This document shows, piece by piece, positions 27,027 to 38,792 of a stretch of DNA of 64,000 nucleotides. A program made the translations under genes and the position numbers. How positions within the stretch are numbered: the first letter of the stretch is position 1; every line of letters starts with the position of its first letter. Below the pieces are notes generated by a model, which worked only from the letters and a program-made list of their open reading frames with translations, did not search any database and was not told where the DNA came from. This stretch comes from Dokdonella_A sp046347015. Lineage in GTDB: Bacteria > Pseudomonadota > Gammaproteobacteria > Xanthomonadales > Rhodanobacteraceae. The stretch covers positions 124,001 to 188,000 of the forward strand of contig JAXMHA010000001.1 of NCBI GenBank assembly GCA_046347015.1, given 5' to 3'.

Positions 27027-27145
27027 GGCGGTCCGCAAAAATAAGGGGACAGGGCCTTCATTTCAACGGCGCGCGCGCCGAGCGTCGATCCGTCCGCGTC
27101 GCCAGCGCCCGTTGGACCCATCCGGACGCAGCCGGCTCCGGCCCG

Positions 27146-29743
<2,598 letters not shown>

Positions 29744-29790
29744 CGGTTTGCCCCCGTCGAGAGCCCTGCGGGAAACCGCAATGCCCGAAT

Positions 29791-29817
29791 AGTGCGGGCA
29801 GGACGCGCTTAATCAAG
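29791..29817 (-). promoter_or_regulatory. candidate sigma-32 (heat-shock) promoter of clpB
   Basis: On the minus strand CTTGATT (29811-29817) is followed after 12 bases by CCCGCACT (29791-29798), close to the sigma-32 pattern CTTGAAA and CCCCATNT. It lies about 48 bases upstream of the clpB ATG, a sensible distance, and clpB is a classic heat-shock gene. The -10 match is imperfect, so this is a candidate only. Confidence 0.4.
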
Positions 29818-29835
29818 CCGTGCGGCGCCGATGCG

Positions 29836-30267
29836 CTATCTGCGGCGATGCGGCCTGGCCGCGGCTTTCGCTCCCTTGGCGTGCCGCACGGGGCGCTTGC
29901 GCGCTTCAGCGGCACCGCGGCGCTTGGCACGGCTGCGCTCGCGAACCGCACGCCTCTTGGCGGTCGCTGCGGCACCCATCAGGGTCAACAGTTCCCGCAC
30001 GGCAGTGCGACCGTACACCGGCTGCGCCAACTGGAGGGCTTTCGCGAACGGCCGGCCCGGCTCGAAGCCCGCGAGCCGCAGCAGCCGGCGCACCGCGTCC
30101 AGCTCGCGACGCGACTTGACGACGAACCGAAGCTCGTCACCCTTCTTGTAGCGCGCATACCCTTCCGCGCCGAGGCGAGCCGCATTCTGGAGCCGGACGT
30201 AACCATTCCGGTTGAACACCGCCGCCAACTGCTTGCCAATCGACTTCGTGCCCGATGGGGGGGTCAT
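29836..30267 (-). CDS. small protein of unknown function with Arg/Lys-rich C-terminal tail
   Basis: 143 residues from ATG 30267 (a TTG at 30303 is an alternative). The first 95 residues look globular (SIGKQLAAVFNRNGYVRLQN, RRELDAVRRLLRLAGFEPGR). From about residue 100 on the chain is almost all Arg, Lys and Ala, as in nucleic-acid-binding tails. I do not recognise a family. It lies 92 bases upstream of clpB on the same strand, at the edge of a three-gene accessory stretch. Confidence 0.6.
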   Translation of the reverse strand: MTPPSGTKSIGKQLAAVFNRNGYVRLQNAARLGAEGYARYKKGDELRFVVKSRRELDAVRRLLRLAGFEPGRPFAKALQLAQPVYGRTAVRELLTLMGAAATAKRRAVRERSRAKRRGAAEARKRPVRHAKGAKAAARPHRRR

Positions 30268-30424
30268 CGCATCCCGACTCGCATCGCCAATGGACAACGC
30301 CAAGTTTCACACACAAGTCCGAAGACGCAACGGCCAGCGTCGGCCTCGGAGGCGCGCGCCAGCCTACTCCATCCGGCCGGCAGCCGCGTGCCCGCGCGAA
30401 TGGCCGGGTAGCCCGGACGACCGC

Positions 30425-30907
30425 TCAGGTGCCGACGATGCGGGTGCTTCGGGCGTACGCCCACCGGATCATCGCCGGATCGCGTGCCGCGTCGGTGCAA
30501 AGCCGTGACGGGCAGGGGACGATGCCGACCCGGCCCAGGTCCAACCGATCCGCATCCCAGCATGTGCACACCGTGATGTCGGCCTCGATGATTCCTTCGC
30601 TATGCCCCCTGCAGGCCGCGACCAAGAGGTCCAGTTCCAGCTCCGAGAGATCGAGCATCGCCAGTGGCAGTGACCGAGCGAACGCCGCAGCGCGGTGTCC
30701 GTGCAGGCGGTCCCGTCCATCATTCTGGCGTTGGGAGTCGTGCAGGAACGCGAAAGCCTCGACGACACGCGGATTCGCTCCCGTGGAATCGCACAGCCGA
30801 AGGCCGTTCTCCCGCACGCGCGCCCAGTGCGACGCGCCGTGGATGCCGCCCCAGTCCAGTGCGAAATTCCGCCGCAGCAATTGGATCAGTTGGGACGAAA
30901 TCGCCAT
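30425..30907 (-). CDS. HD-domain-type phosphohydrolase (small)
   Basis: 160 residues. The N-terminal IHGASHWARV (His23, His27) and the later AFAFLHDSQRQND with His56-Asp57, followed by GHRAAAFAR, match the metal-binding H...HD...H layout of HD hydrolases, although the usual final Asp is not certain. The substrate is unknown; relatives act on nucleotides. It starts 153 bases after the DUF1275 gene on the same strand. Base composition is somewhat less GC-rich than in the flanking core genes, which hints at acquisition. Confidence 0.65.
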   Translation of the reverse strand: MAISSQLIQLLRRNFALDWGGIHGASHWARVRENGLRLCDSTGANPRVVEAFAFLHDSQRQNDGRDRLHGHRAAAFARSLPLAMLDLSELELDLLVAACRGHSEGIIEADITVCTCWDADRLDLGRVGIVPCPSRLCTDAARDPAMIRWAYARSTRIVGT

Positions 30908-31060
30908 GTTTCGCGGACTCCAATGGATGTGGTCAACGGCAAGACGCGCGGGAACACGGGGTCCGGGTCGATTCCGTCCCCACCCGTACCAGGAGCCCTT
31001 TTGCGACGGCTTGCCCGCATGGCAACCGCAAACCGTTCGACATGCACCTGTCCGCGGCGA

Positions 31061-31744
31061 TCACCCAGCTGCGTCGCGCACTGCGCGAGACCCGAGAATG
31101 CGGTATGCGACATACGCAAGGGAAGCCGTGGCCGTGAGTGCGGCAGGAAAGAAAATGGCAAAGTAGCTGTAGGCATGAAACGCCACTGCACCGCCGATGC
31201 CACCACAAAGGAAGCCCGAGATGACGGTAATGCAAAGGCGCAACCGGCGGATGTCGACAGGCAGGCCACGGAGGAAGTGCCCCAGGTAGATTCCCAGATC
31301 GGTGAACATGCCGGAAAGGTGTGTCGTTCGGACGACCGCGCCGCTATAGGTGCTGACCATTGCATTCTGAAGTCCACAGGCGCAGGCGGCCGAGTACATG
31401 CCCAACGGGCTACCACGCCCAAGCAAAGGGACGGACGCGCACAGCAGTGCAGAGACGATCGCCAGCGCGACGCCATACCGTCGTCCAAGCATGAGCGTGC
31501 TGTCCTGGATGATGAATCCACTGAGGGAGCAACCCAGGACGAATGCTCCCAGGAGTGCGGCGAAATGAAGCGAGCTACCGACATTGGCAGAGGCAATCGC
31601 TGCGCCCAGCATGGAGGTGGTCCCTGTCAAATGGGTGATCGCCTGGTGTTCGAAGCCGAGGAAGCCGACAACATTGACCATCCCGGCGATCAATGCCAGC
31701 AGCCAGGTGCCAGTCCATATCCATCGGGGCAACTTCGAGATCAT
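31061..31744 (-). CDS. DUF1275 (YoaK-type) membrane protein
   Basis: 227 residues from ATG 31744, followed by seven or so hydrophobic segments. The features VNVVGFLGF near the first helix, THLTGTTSMLGAAIA and the central CGLQNAMVSTYSGAVVRTTHLSGMFTDLG are diagnostic of DUF1275. The role is unknown; the fold is suspected to be a small transporter. An in-frame ATG at 31891 adds 49 unconserved residues. Upstream to pgeF lie 277 bases in which I see no gene. Codon choice is less GC-biased than in neighbours. Confidence 0.85.
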   Translation of the reverse strand: MISKLPRWIWTGTWLLALIAGMVNVVGFLGFEHQAITHLTGTTSMLGAAIASANVGSSLHFAALLGAFVLGCSLSGFIIQDSTLMLGRRYGVALAIVSALLCASVPLLGRGSPLGMYSAACACGLQNAMVSTYSGAVVRTTHLSGMFTDLGIYLGHFLRGLPVDIRRLRLCITVISGFLCGGIGGAVAFHAYSYFAIFFPAALTATASLAYVAYRILGSRAVRDAAG

Positions 31745-32021
31745 GGGTCTTGCTCCGCCAGTTGGGCGTCCGGATCGAGGCCACTCCCGGGCCGTGGAGC
31801 GGGGAGCCGAACATTCGACTGCGTGTGACCAGCCACCAATTGGATACCCCCTTCCCCCGACCGAAGATTCCGATCTTGCGTGCGGAACCATGGACTCGAC
31901 CGTGTCGACATGCGGGCCTCTGGGCGGACAGTATTACGGCAACCTCACCAAAACCGGGACTCATGTTTCGAAGGTGCCATGGCGGTCCCATGCGGCCACG
32001 TCCGCCATTCACCGATCTTGA

Positions 32022-32774
32022 TCATCGCGCCAACCAGACCAGCGTCGCCATCCGTCCGCTGCGCGCGCCGTCGCGGCGGTAGGAGTGGAAGCGCCGGTCA
32101 GCGAACGTGTCGCAGCCGCCGCCGAAGGTTCGGGTAACCCCGTTGGCACGCAGGCGCTGGCGCGCCAGTTCATGCAGATCGCAGTGCCAGTGGCCGGAGC
32201 GCGAGACGGTGAATGCGTCGGCTGATCGAGGGTCGCCGGCAAGAAACGCGTCGCGTACTTCCTCGCCAACTTCGTAGGACTTCGCGGCAATCGCGGGCCC
32301 GAGCCACGCGATGACTCCCTCGCGCCGCGTCCGCATTGCATCCAAAGCGCTTTCGAGCACACCTGCCGACAGCCCGCGCCAGCCGGCGTGCGCCGCCGCG
32401 ACCTCCGAGCCGTCGCCGGCGGCGAACAGCACCGGCAGGCAATCGGCCGTCTGGATGGCCAGCACGACTCCGGGCGCGCTGGTAACGGCGGCATCGCCTT
32501 CCGGTTCACCCGCCGCGGTGCTGCCCAACTTGATAACGCGTGTGCCATGCACTTGCCGCAGCCAGCGCGGCTCCGACGGGAGCGACAGGGCCTCGCGCAG
32601 GAACGCGCGGTTCGCGCGGACGGCATCCGGATCGTCGCCGCAGTGGATTCCGATGTTGAATCCGTAAGGTGATCGTCGCGAGGCTTCCGCCCCGTCGCGT
32701 GTCGTCGTCACCGCTCGCACGCTGGGCGGCGCCGGCCACTTGGGAACCAGCCAACCGACCGTGGATCCGGACAT
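32022..32774 (-). CDS. pgeF: peptidoglycan editing factor PgeF (YfiH/laccase-domain)
   Basis: 250 residues from ATG 32774, where the family pattern (GWLVPKWPAPPSVRAVTTTRDG) begins; ATG 32816 is a near alternative. The purine-nucleoside-phosphorylase/laccase-like motifs QTADCLPVLF and AAHAGWRG supply the metal-binding His and Cys. PgeF keeps wrong amino acids out of peptidoglycan precursors in E. coli. It lies 94 bases after rluD, the usual neighbour. Confidence 0.93.
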   Translation of the reverse strand: MSGSTVGWLVPKWPAPPSVRAVTTTRDGAEASRRSPYGFNIGIHCGDDPDAVRANRAFLREALSLPSEPRWLRQVHGTRVIKLGSTAAGEPEGDAAVTSAPGVVLAIQTADCLPVLFAAGDGSEVAAAHAGWRGLSAGVLESALDAMRTRREGVIAWLGPAIAAKSYEVGEEVRDAFLAGDPRSADAFTVSRSGHWHCDLHELARQRLRANGVTRTFGGGCDTFADRRFHSYRRDGARSGRMATLVWLAR

Positions 32775-32868
32775 GCTCACGCCTGCATCGTCCGGCTGGA
32801 TGCGCTGGAAGCGCATCGCACGGCGCGGCCGGGACCAACGCCGACGATGCCGGCGCCACACCCGCTCG

Positions 32869-33837
32869 TCATGACTTGCCTTCGCTCGCCGCATCGTCGC
32901 GCAGCGCGGCGAGCAGGTCGCGGAAGTCCTTCGGCGGCGGCGCGGTGACCGATACCGGATGACCGTCGGACGGATGCGCGAACTCGAGCTTCTCCGCGTG
33001 CAGCGCCTGCCGCTTGAAGCCGCGCAGCGCCGCGACGAGTTGCGGCGTCGCGCCGCGCGGCAGCTTCAGGCGCCCGCCATAGGCTTCGTCGCCGACCAAA
33101 GGGTGATGGAGGTGCGCCATGTGCACGCGGATCTGGTGCGTGCGCCCGGTTTCGAGGCGGCATTCGAGCAGCGACAACGCACGGAAGCGCTCGCGCACGC
33201 GATAGTGCGTCACCGCGGAACGGCCGTCTTCGCGCACCGCCTGCCGCAGCCGGTCCCGCGGATGCCGGCCAATCGACGCATCGATCCGCCCGCCGGCCAC
33301 CAATCGCCCGTAGACGATCGCGAGGTATTGCCGGTGCACGGAGCGCGCCGCGAGCTGTGCGACCAGCGCGGCGTGCGCAGGCAGCGTCTTCGCGACGACG
33401 AGCAGGCCGGACGTGTCCTTGTCGAGCCGATGCACGATGCCGGCGCGCGGCACCATGGCGAGCCGCGGGTCGTGGTGCAGCAGCGCGTTCTGCAACGTGC
33501 CGGCGCGATTGCCCGCCCCCGGGTGAACGACGAGCCCCGGCGGCTTGTCGACGACGAGCACGGCGTCGTCCTCGTAGCGGATGTCGAGCCCGATCGGTTC
33601 GGGTGGAACATCGCCGAGCGGGACATCGATGACGGTCAACGTGACCTGCTCGCCGCCGCGCACGAGGTGGCGGACCGGCACCACGTGGCCATCGAGCAGC
33701 ACCGCGCCGTCGCGCACCCATTGCGCGAGCCGCGAGCGCGAGTATTCGCGGAACAGGTCGGCCAGCACGCGGTCGAAGCGGTTCCCCGCGGCCGCGACCG
33801 GCACCTCCGCCACCCGGACCGCTGGCCTTTCGTTCAT
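32869..33837 (-). CDS. rluD: 23S rRNA pseudouridine(1911/1915/1917) synthase RluD
   Basis: 322 residues from ATG 33837. An S4-like RNA-binding domain (RLAQWVRDGAVLLDG) precedes the catalytic domain with GIVHRLDKDTSGLLVVAK, where the Asp is the nucleophile. RluD modifies helix 69 of 23S rRNA. It diverges from bamD with 69 bases between the starts, the common gammaproteobacterial arrangement bamD/rluD/pgeF. Confidence 0.96.
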   Translation of the reverse strand: MNERPAVRVAEVPVAAAGNRFDRVLADLFREYSRSRLAQWVRDGAVLLDGHVVPVRHLVRGGEQVTLTVIDVPLGDVPPEPIGLDIRYEDDAVLVVDKPPGLVVHPGAGNRAGTLQNALLHHDPRLAMVPRAGIVHRLDKDTSGLLVVAKTLPAHAALVAQLAARSVHRQYLAIVYGRLVAGGRIDASIGRHPRDRLRQAVREDGRSAVTHYRVRERFRALSLLECRLETGRTHQIRVHMAHLHHPLVGDEAYGGRLKLPRGATPQLVAALRGFKRQALHAEKLEFAHPSDGHPVSVTAPPPKDFRDLLAALRDDAASEGKS

Positions 33838-33906
33838 CGGCACCCGCCCTTCCCGCATCGGCTTCGCGGTATTATCCACGCCCGGTTCCCGCCTGCCCGC
33901 CATCGC

Positions 33907-34749
33907 ATGTCCCATCCGCTCCGCGATTCACGCCTTGCCTGCGCCGCGCTGGTGCTGCTGTTGGCGACGCTGTCCGGCTGCTCGCTGTTCCACCGCGGCG
34001 GCGCCAAGGGCAACCCGATGGACACGATGACGGTCGAGCAGCTCTACGAGCAGGGCGCCGATGCGTTGAAGTTCGGCAACTACGACCTCGCGACCCGTGC
34101 ATTCACGCGCCTGATCGCGCGGTTCCCGTTCGGCGCCTACACGGAGCAGTCGCAGCTCAACCTCGCGTACGCGCAGTACAAGAACGACAAGCCGGACGAT
34201 GCGTATTCGACGATCAATCGCTTCATCAAGACCTACCCGACCAACCAGTACGCCGACTACGCGTACTACCTGCGCGGCCTGATCAACTTCGACCGCTCAT
34301 CCGGGTTCCTGACCTCGTACATCGGCTCGGACTCGACGCAGCGCGACCTCGCCTTCGTCCGCCAGTCGTTCGACGACTTCGGCAGCCTGGTGAAGCGCTA
34401 TCCCGACAGCCGCTACGCCGTCGACGGCCGCCAGCGGATGATTTACCTCCGCAACCTGCTGGCGAAGAGCGAACTCAACGTCGCGTTCTATTACCTCCGG
34501 CGCGGCGCGTACGTCGCGTCGGCGAACCGGGCCAAGTCGATCGTCGAGACGTATCCACGGGCGCCCGAGGTGGGCGATGCGCTCGCGATCATGATCGTGA
34601 GCTACGACAAGCTAGGCCAGAAGAAGCTCGCCGAAGGTGCCGAGAGCGTCTTGAAGCTCAACTACCCGAACCACCCGTTCTTCGCCGGCGGCTGGCCGCA
34701 CTACCGCTCGACCTGGTGGAAGCTGCTGCCGCTCGCGGCGCGCGGCTGA
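33907..34749 (+). CDS. bamD: outer membrane protein assembly factor BamD
   Basis: 280 residues. The signal peptide ends in the lipobox LSGC with Cys25 as the lipidation site. Five TPR-like repeats follow, starting VEQLYEQGADALKFGNYDLA. BamD is the essential lipoprotein partner of BamA in inserting outer-membrane barrels. ATG 33907 is the first codon that gives a proper signal peptide. The 3' end converges on nadE with a 27-base gap. Confidence 0.96.
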   Translation: MSHPLRDSRLACAALVLLLATLSGCSLFHRGGAKGNPMDTMTVEQLYEQGADALKFGNYDLATRAFTRLIARFPFGAYTEQSQLNLAYAQYKNDKPDDAYSTINRFIKTYPTNQYADYAYYLRGLINFDRSSGFLTSYIGSDSTQRDLAFVRQSFDDFGSLVKRYPDSRYAVDGRQRMIYLRNLLAKSELNVAFYYLRRGAYVASANRAKSIVETYPRAPEVGDALAIMIVSYDKLGQKKLAEGAESVLKLNYPNHPFFAGGWPHYRSTWWKLLPLAARG

Positions 34750-34776
34750 CGCCAGATCGCAGTCCCCGCCCGCGGG

Positions 34777-36426
34777 TCAACGCCAGCCCGACGTGATCGG
34801 ATAACGCCGTTCACGGCCGAACGCGCGCCGCGAGACCTTGGGACCCGGCGCCGCCTGATGCCGCTTCCACTCGCTGGCCCGCACCAGCGCCAGCACCCGT
34901 TCGACGAGCGCCTTGTCGAAACCGCGGGCAACGATGTCGCCGCGCGAACGGTTGTCATCGACACTGAGGCGCAGGATCGCGTCGAGCACCGGATACGGCG
35001 GCAGCGAGTCCTGGTCGGTCTGGTTGGCGCGGAGCTCCGCCGACGGTGCGCGCTCGATGACGGCTTCAGCCACCACCGGGCCATCCGGCCGTGCATTGCG
35101 CCAGTGCGCGAGTGCGTAGACATCCGTCTTGTAGAGGTCCTTCAGCGGCGCATAGCCGCCGCACATGTCGCCGTAGATCGTCGCGTAGCCGACCGCGTAT
35201 TCGCTCTTGTTGCCGGTCGTCAGCACCAGTCCGCCACAGGCGTTCGACAGCGCCATCAGCAGCGCGCCCCGGCAGCGCGACTGCAGGTTCTCCGCCATCA
35301 CGCCACGCTGCGCGGCGGCGCCGTACGCCGCGGCGTCGAGCACCGGCGCAAGCGCTCCGAGGAATCCCCCGAAAGGAGCCTCGATCGGCACGGTCAGGAG
35401 TTCGACGCCGAGCCGCCGTGCCTGTTCGGCCGCGAGGTCGCCGCTGAGCTCGGAGGTATAGCGCGACGGCAGCCGCACCGCGGTCACGCTGCCGGCACCG
35501 AGCGCATCGACCGCGATCGCCAGCACGAGCGCTGAATCGATGCCGCCCGACAGGCCGACCCACGCGCGCGGAAACCCGTTCTTGCGGCAATAGTCCTGCG
35601 TGCCGCGCACGATTGCGCCCCAGGTCAATGCCGTGTCATCCGCCGCCCCGACTTCCGGCCACAGGACGCGCGTGAAGCGCCGCGCTCCCGGATCGAAGTC
35701 GGCGACGAGCCAGTGATCCTCGAATGCCACCGCGGCCGGGTGGATCCGGCCATCGGCATCGGCGAGCAGCGAGGCGCCGTCGAACACCAAGGCGTCCTGG
35801 CCGCCAACGGTATTGAGGTACGCGATGGCGGTGCCGGTCTCCGCGACCCGCCGCGCCAGCAGTGCCATCCGCTCGGCGAGCTTGCCGCGTTCGTACGGCG
35901 AAGCGTTCACCACCAGCAGGAGTTCCGCGCCCGCCTGCGTCACGGCGGCCGCTGCGCGTTCGTGCCAAAGGTCTTCGCAGATCAGGATCCCGGCGCGCAC
36001 GCCGGCGACTTCGAAGACGCGTTCCCGTCCAGCCGAACCCGGCGTGAAGTAGCGCCGCTCGTCGAATACCGCATAGTTCGGCAACTCGCATTTGCGACAC
36101 GTCGCCGCGACGGCGCCGTCACGCAGGATGCTGGCGGCATTGTGGACGGCATCGCCGATGCGCTCGGGCCAGCCAACGATCGCGACGATGCCGCGCGCTG
36201 CCTTCGCGACCTCCGGCAGTGCCGCGGCGCAGACCGAGCGGAATTCGTCGCGCAGCAACAGGTCTTCCGGCGGATAACCGCTGAGCGCGAGTTCCGGGAA
36301 CAACACCAAGTCGGCGCGGTGCGTGTCCCGCGCCTCGGCGATCAGCCCGGCGATGCGCGCGGCGTTTTGCGCCACCGCACCGACCGGGAAGTCGAATTGG
36401 GCGAGGGCAATGCGCAGCCTTGCCAT
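34777..36426 (-). CDS. nadE: glutamine-dependent NAD+ synthetase
   Basis: 549 residues from ATG 36426. The N-terminal nitrilase-type glutaminase domain has the catalytic triad Glu45, Lys112 and Cys150 (LICEDLWHER). The C-terminal ATP-pyrophosphatase domain has GLSGGIDSAL and TTGNKSEYAVGY. It makes NAD from deamido-NAD, glutamine and ATP, the last step of NAD synthesis. The gene is convergent with bamD and divergent from the sigma factor gene. Confidence 0.96.
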   Translation of the reverse strand: MARLRIALAQFDFPVGAVAQNAARIAGLIAEARDTHRADLVLFPELALSGYPPEDLLLRDEFRSVCAAALPEVAKAARGIVAIVGWPERIGDAVHNAASILRDGAVAATCRKCELPNYAVFDERRYFTPGSAGRERVFEVAGVRAGILICEDLWHERAAAAVTQAGAELLLVVNASPYERGKLAERMALLARRVAETGTAIAYLNTVGGQDALVFDGASLLADADGRIHPAAVAFEDHWLVADFDPGARRFTRVLWPEVGAADDTALTWGAIVRGTQDYCRKNGFPRAWVGLSGGIDSALVLAIAVDALGAGSVTAVRLPSRYTSELSGDLAAEQARRLGVELLTVPIEAPFGGFLGALAPVLDAAAYGAAAQRGVMAENLQSRCRGALLMALSNACGGLVLTTGNKSEYAVGYATIYGDMCGGYAPLKDLYKTDVYALAHWRNARPDGPVVAEAVIERAPSAELRANQTDQDSLPPYPVLDAILRLSVDDNRSRGDIVARGFDKALVERVLALVRASEWKRHQAAPGPKVSRRAFGRERRYPITSGWR

Positions 36427-36584
36427 TGTTCCGGGACCCGAGATCGTGGGATGGCGGATCATAGCCGCACGGCACGCCGGCGGGTCGCCGCATCGCGGCT
36501 GTGAGAAAACCCGCCGAGCCGCGAATCATGTCCGGGAAGGCTGCCTGCGAGGCGGCACCCGGAGCACGGCGGATGGAAGGCGTG

Positions 36585-37094
36585 ATGACCAGTGCAAACC
36601 GAGTCGAAGCCGCACACCCGGCGTTCCTGGCCGAACTCGAGCGCCATCGCGGCATCGTGCTGAGGGTCGCGGCCACGTATTGCGACGACGCGGCCGGACG
36701 TGCCGACCTCGTCCAGGAAATCGCCGCGCAATTGTGGCGCGCGTGGCCGAAGTACGACCCGGCCCGCCGCCTGACGACGTGGATGTACCGGATCGCGCTG
36801 AACGTGGCCATCAGCTTCGCGCGCGACGAAGGCCGGCATCGCCGCTCGACGGTGCCGTTCGACCCGGAGCTGCACGACGTCGCCGACGCCAACGTCGTCG
36901 ATCACGGGACCGACGAGCGCCTGCAGGCCCTGCAGCGCTTCATCGCGAGCCAGGCGCCGATCGACCGTGCCCTGCTGCTGCTCTATCTCGACGAACGCCC
37001 ACAGGCCGAAATCGCGTCGATCCTCGGCCTCAGCGAAACCAACGTCTCGACCAAGATCGGACGCCTGAAACAGCGCATCCGCGACACCCTCTGA
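36585..37094 (+). CDS. sigma-70 family (ECF-like) RNA polymerase sigma factor
   Basis: 169 residues from ATG 36585, selected because GGAAGG (36575-36580) is placed just before it; GTG 36501, ATG 36528 and ATG 36573 are possible longer starts. Region 2 is visible as YCDDAAGRADLVQEIAAQLW and TTWMYRIALNVAIS, and region 4 as ILGLSETNVSTKIGRLKQR, a helix-turn-helix. It has only these two regions, as in ECF factors. A membrane protein gene follows after 32 bases and may be a partner. No regulon can be inferred. Confidence 0.9.
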   Translation: MTSANRVEAAHPAFLAELERHRGIVLRVAATYCDDAAGRADLVQEIAAQLWRAWPKYDPARRLTTWMYRIALNVAISFARDEGRHRRSTVPFDPELHDVADANVVDHGTDERLQALQRFIASQAPIDRALLLLYLDERPQAEIASILGLSETNVSTKIGRLKQRIRDTL

Positions 37095-37126
37095 CTCCCG
37101 CCTCGAACCATCCACAGGACACGAAA

Positions 37127-37783
37127 ATGGAAGCGAATGAAATGAAGGCACTCTGGCAAGTCCTGGATCACCGCGTGCAGCGCGACGACGCCATGTTGCG
37201 CGAGGTCCTGCGCGACAGGAAACTCGACGTGGCCCGCCATCGCCTGCGCCCACTGGTCATCGGGCAGTGGCTGCAGATCGCGTTCGGCGCCGTGTTCGTC
37301 GTGCTTGCCGCACTGCTGTGGCGCTCGCGGCCGGAATCCCCGTCGGTGATTGCCGCCGGTGTCGCCGTGCAGGTGTATGGCATCGTCACGATCGCATTCG
37401 CCGGCTTGATGCTGGGTCGGCTTGGTGAAGTGGACTATGCCGCGCCGGTCGTCGACATCCAGGAGCAGTTGCTGCGCGCGCGCAGCGTGTACGTCCGCAG
37501 CGGGATGGTTGCCGGACTCCCATGGTGGTTCCTGTGGGTCCCGGTACTGATGGTGCTGGCCGGGCTCGGTGGCCACGACCTGTGGGCGGCGGCACCAGCC
37601 GCAGTCGGCGGCTGTCTCGGCGTTGGCGCCGTCGGCCTGCTCGCGACGTGGTGGGCGTTCCGCTGGGCGCGCCAGCCCGATCGGCCGGAGTCTTGCCGCA
37701 GGCTGGACGATCACCTGACGGGAGGCAGCTTGCGTCGAGCGCTCGGTCAGATCGATGAACTCCGGCGCTTCGAGTCGGAGTGA
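37127..37783 (+). CDS. membrane protein paired with the sigma factor (unknown function)
   Basis: 218 residues. ATG 37127 has ACAGGA upstream at good spacing. A 45-residue charged N-terminal part (LWQVLDHRVQRDDAMLREVL) precedes four membrane helices (about residues 47-65, 73-95, 125-145 and 150-175) and a charged C-terminal tail. The layout, a cytoplasmic N-terminal helix plus a membrane anchor directly after a sigma factor gene, suggests a role in holding or sensing for that sigma factor, but the zinc-binding anti-sigma motif (HXXXCXXC) is missing. Similar pairs occur in Lysobacterales to my knowledge. Confidence 0.7.
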   Translation: MEANEMKALWQVLDHRVQRDDAMLREVLRDRKLDVARHRLRPLVIGQWLQIAFGAVFVVLAALLWRSRPESPSVIAAGVAVQVYGIVTIAFAGLMLGRLGEVDYAAPVVDIQEQLLRARSVYVRSGMVAGLPWWFLWVPVLMVLAGLGGHDLWAAAPAAVGGCLGVGAVGLLATWWAFRWARQPDRPESCRRLDDHLTGGSLRRALGQIDELRRFESE

Positions 37784-37836
37784 CGGGGCCGTCGTTCCGT
37801 CACCCGGACGCCGCTGACGGGAACGTACGAATCGCG

Positions 37837-38709
37837 TCAGTGCAGGCGGCCGGCAATCGCCTTGCCGAGATCGGCCGGCGAGTGCACGGTCGTGACACCG
37901 GCCTTCTCGAGCGCCGCGAACTTCGCCGCCGCAGTGCCCTTGCCGCCGGAAATGATCGCACCGGCATGGCCCATCCGCTTGCCGGCGGGTGCGGAAGCTC
38001 CGGCGATGAACGCGACCACGGGCTTGGTGACGTGCTCGGCGATGAACTCGGCCGCTTCCTCCTCGGCGCTGCCGCCGATTTCGCCGACCATGATGATGCC
38101 TTCGGTCTGCGGGTCGCCCTGGAACAGCCGCAGGCAATCGATGAACTCGAGGCCGTGGATCGGATCGCCGCCAATGCCGATCACGGTCGACTGGCCGAGC
38201 CCGGCCTGCGTCGTCTGGAACACGGCCTCGTACGTCAGCGTGCCGGAACGCGACACGATGCCGATCCGCCCGGGCTGGTGGATGTGGCCCGGCATGATGC
38301 CGATCTTGCACGCACCCGGCGTGATGATGCCCGGGCAGTTGGGCCCGATCAGCACCGTATCCGGGTAGCGGCCCAGCACGTTGTCGACGCGCAGCATGTC
38401 GAGCACCGGGATGCCTTCGGTGATCGCGACGATGACCCGGATGCCGGCGGCCGCGGCTTCGAGGATCGCGTCGGCCGCGAACGGCGGCGGCACGAAGATC
38501 ATCGACGCGTCGGCGCCCGTATCGGCAACCGCATCTTCCACCGTGTCGAACACCGGCAGTCCAAGGTGTTCGCCACCCCCCTTGCCGGGGGTCACGCCGC
38601 CGACCAGCTTGGTGCCGTAGTCGATCGCCTGTTCGGAATGGAACGTGCCCTGCTGGCCGGTGAAGCCCTGGCAGATGACCTTGGTGTTCTTGTCGACGAG
38701 GACGGACAT
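37837..38709 (-). CDS. sucD: succinyl-CoA synthetase, ADP-forming, alpha subunit
   Basis: 290 residues. The CoA-binding Rossmann part begins MSVLVDKNTKVICQGFTG, and the phosphohistidine is His248 in GHAGAIISGG. With SucC it makes succinate and ATP or GTP from succinyl-CoA in the citric acid cycle. The gene follows sucC by 83 bases, the normal order, and converges on the sigma-factor operon. Confidence 0.97.
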   Translation of the reverse strand: MSVLVDKNTKVICQGFTGQQGTFHSEQAIDYGTKLVGGVTPGKGGGEHLGLPVFDTVEDAVADTGADASMIFVPPPFAADAILEAAAAGIRVIVAITEGIPVLDMLRVDNVLGRYPDTVLIGPNCPGIITPGACKIGIMPGHIHQPGRIGIVSRSGTLTYEAVFQTTQAGLGQSTVIGIGGDPIHGLEFIDCLRLFQGDPQTEGIIMVGEIGGSAEEEAAEFIAEHVTKPVVAFIAGASAPAGKRMGHAGAIISGGKGTAAAKFAALEKAGVTTVHSPADLGKAIAGRLH

Positions 38710-38792
38710 TCAGGCAACCCTATCGTGTTCTTCCGGATCATGTCCCGGGGAACCGGCATCGCCGGCGACCGGGGGCGCGCGGCGCAACCGGC

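Noticed and set aside
31745..32021. The 277-base gap between the DUF1275 gene and pgeF, examined for a small RNA or gene
   Set aside because: No reading frame with family character, no hairpin with T-run and no clear promoter could be seen.
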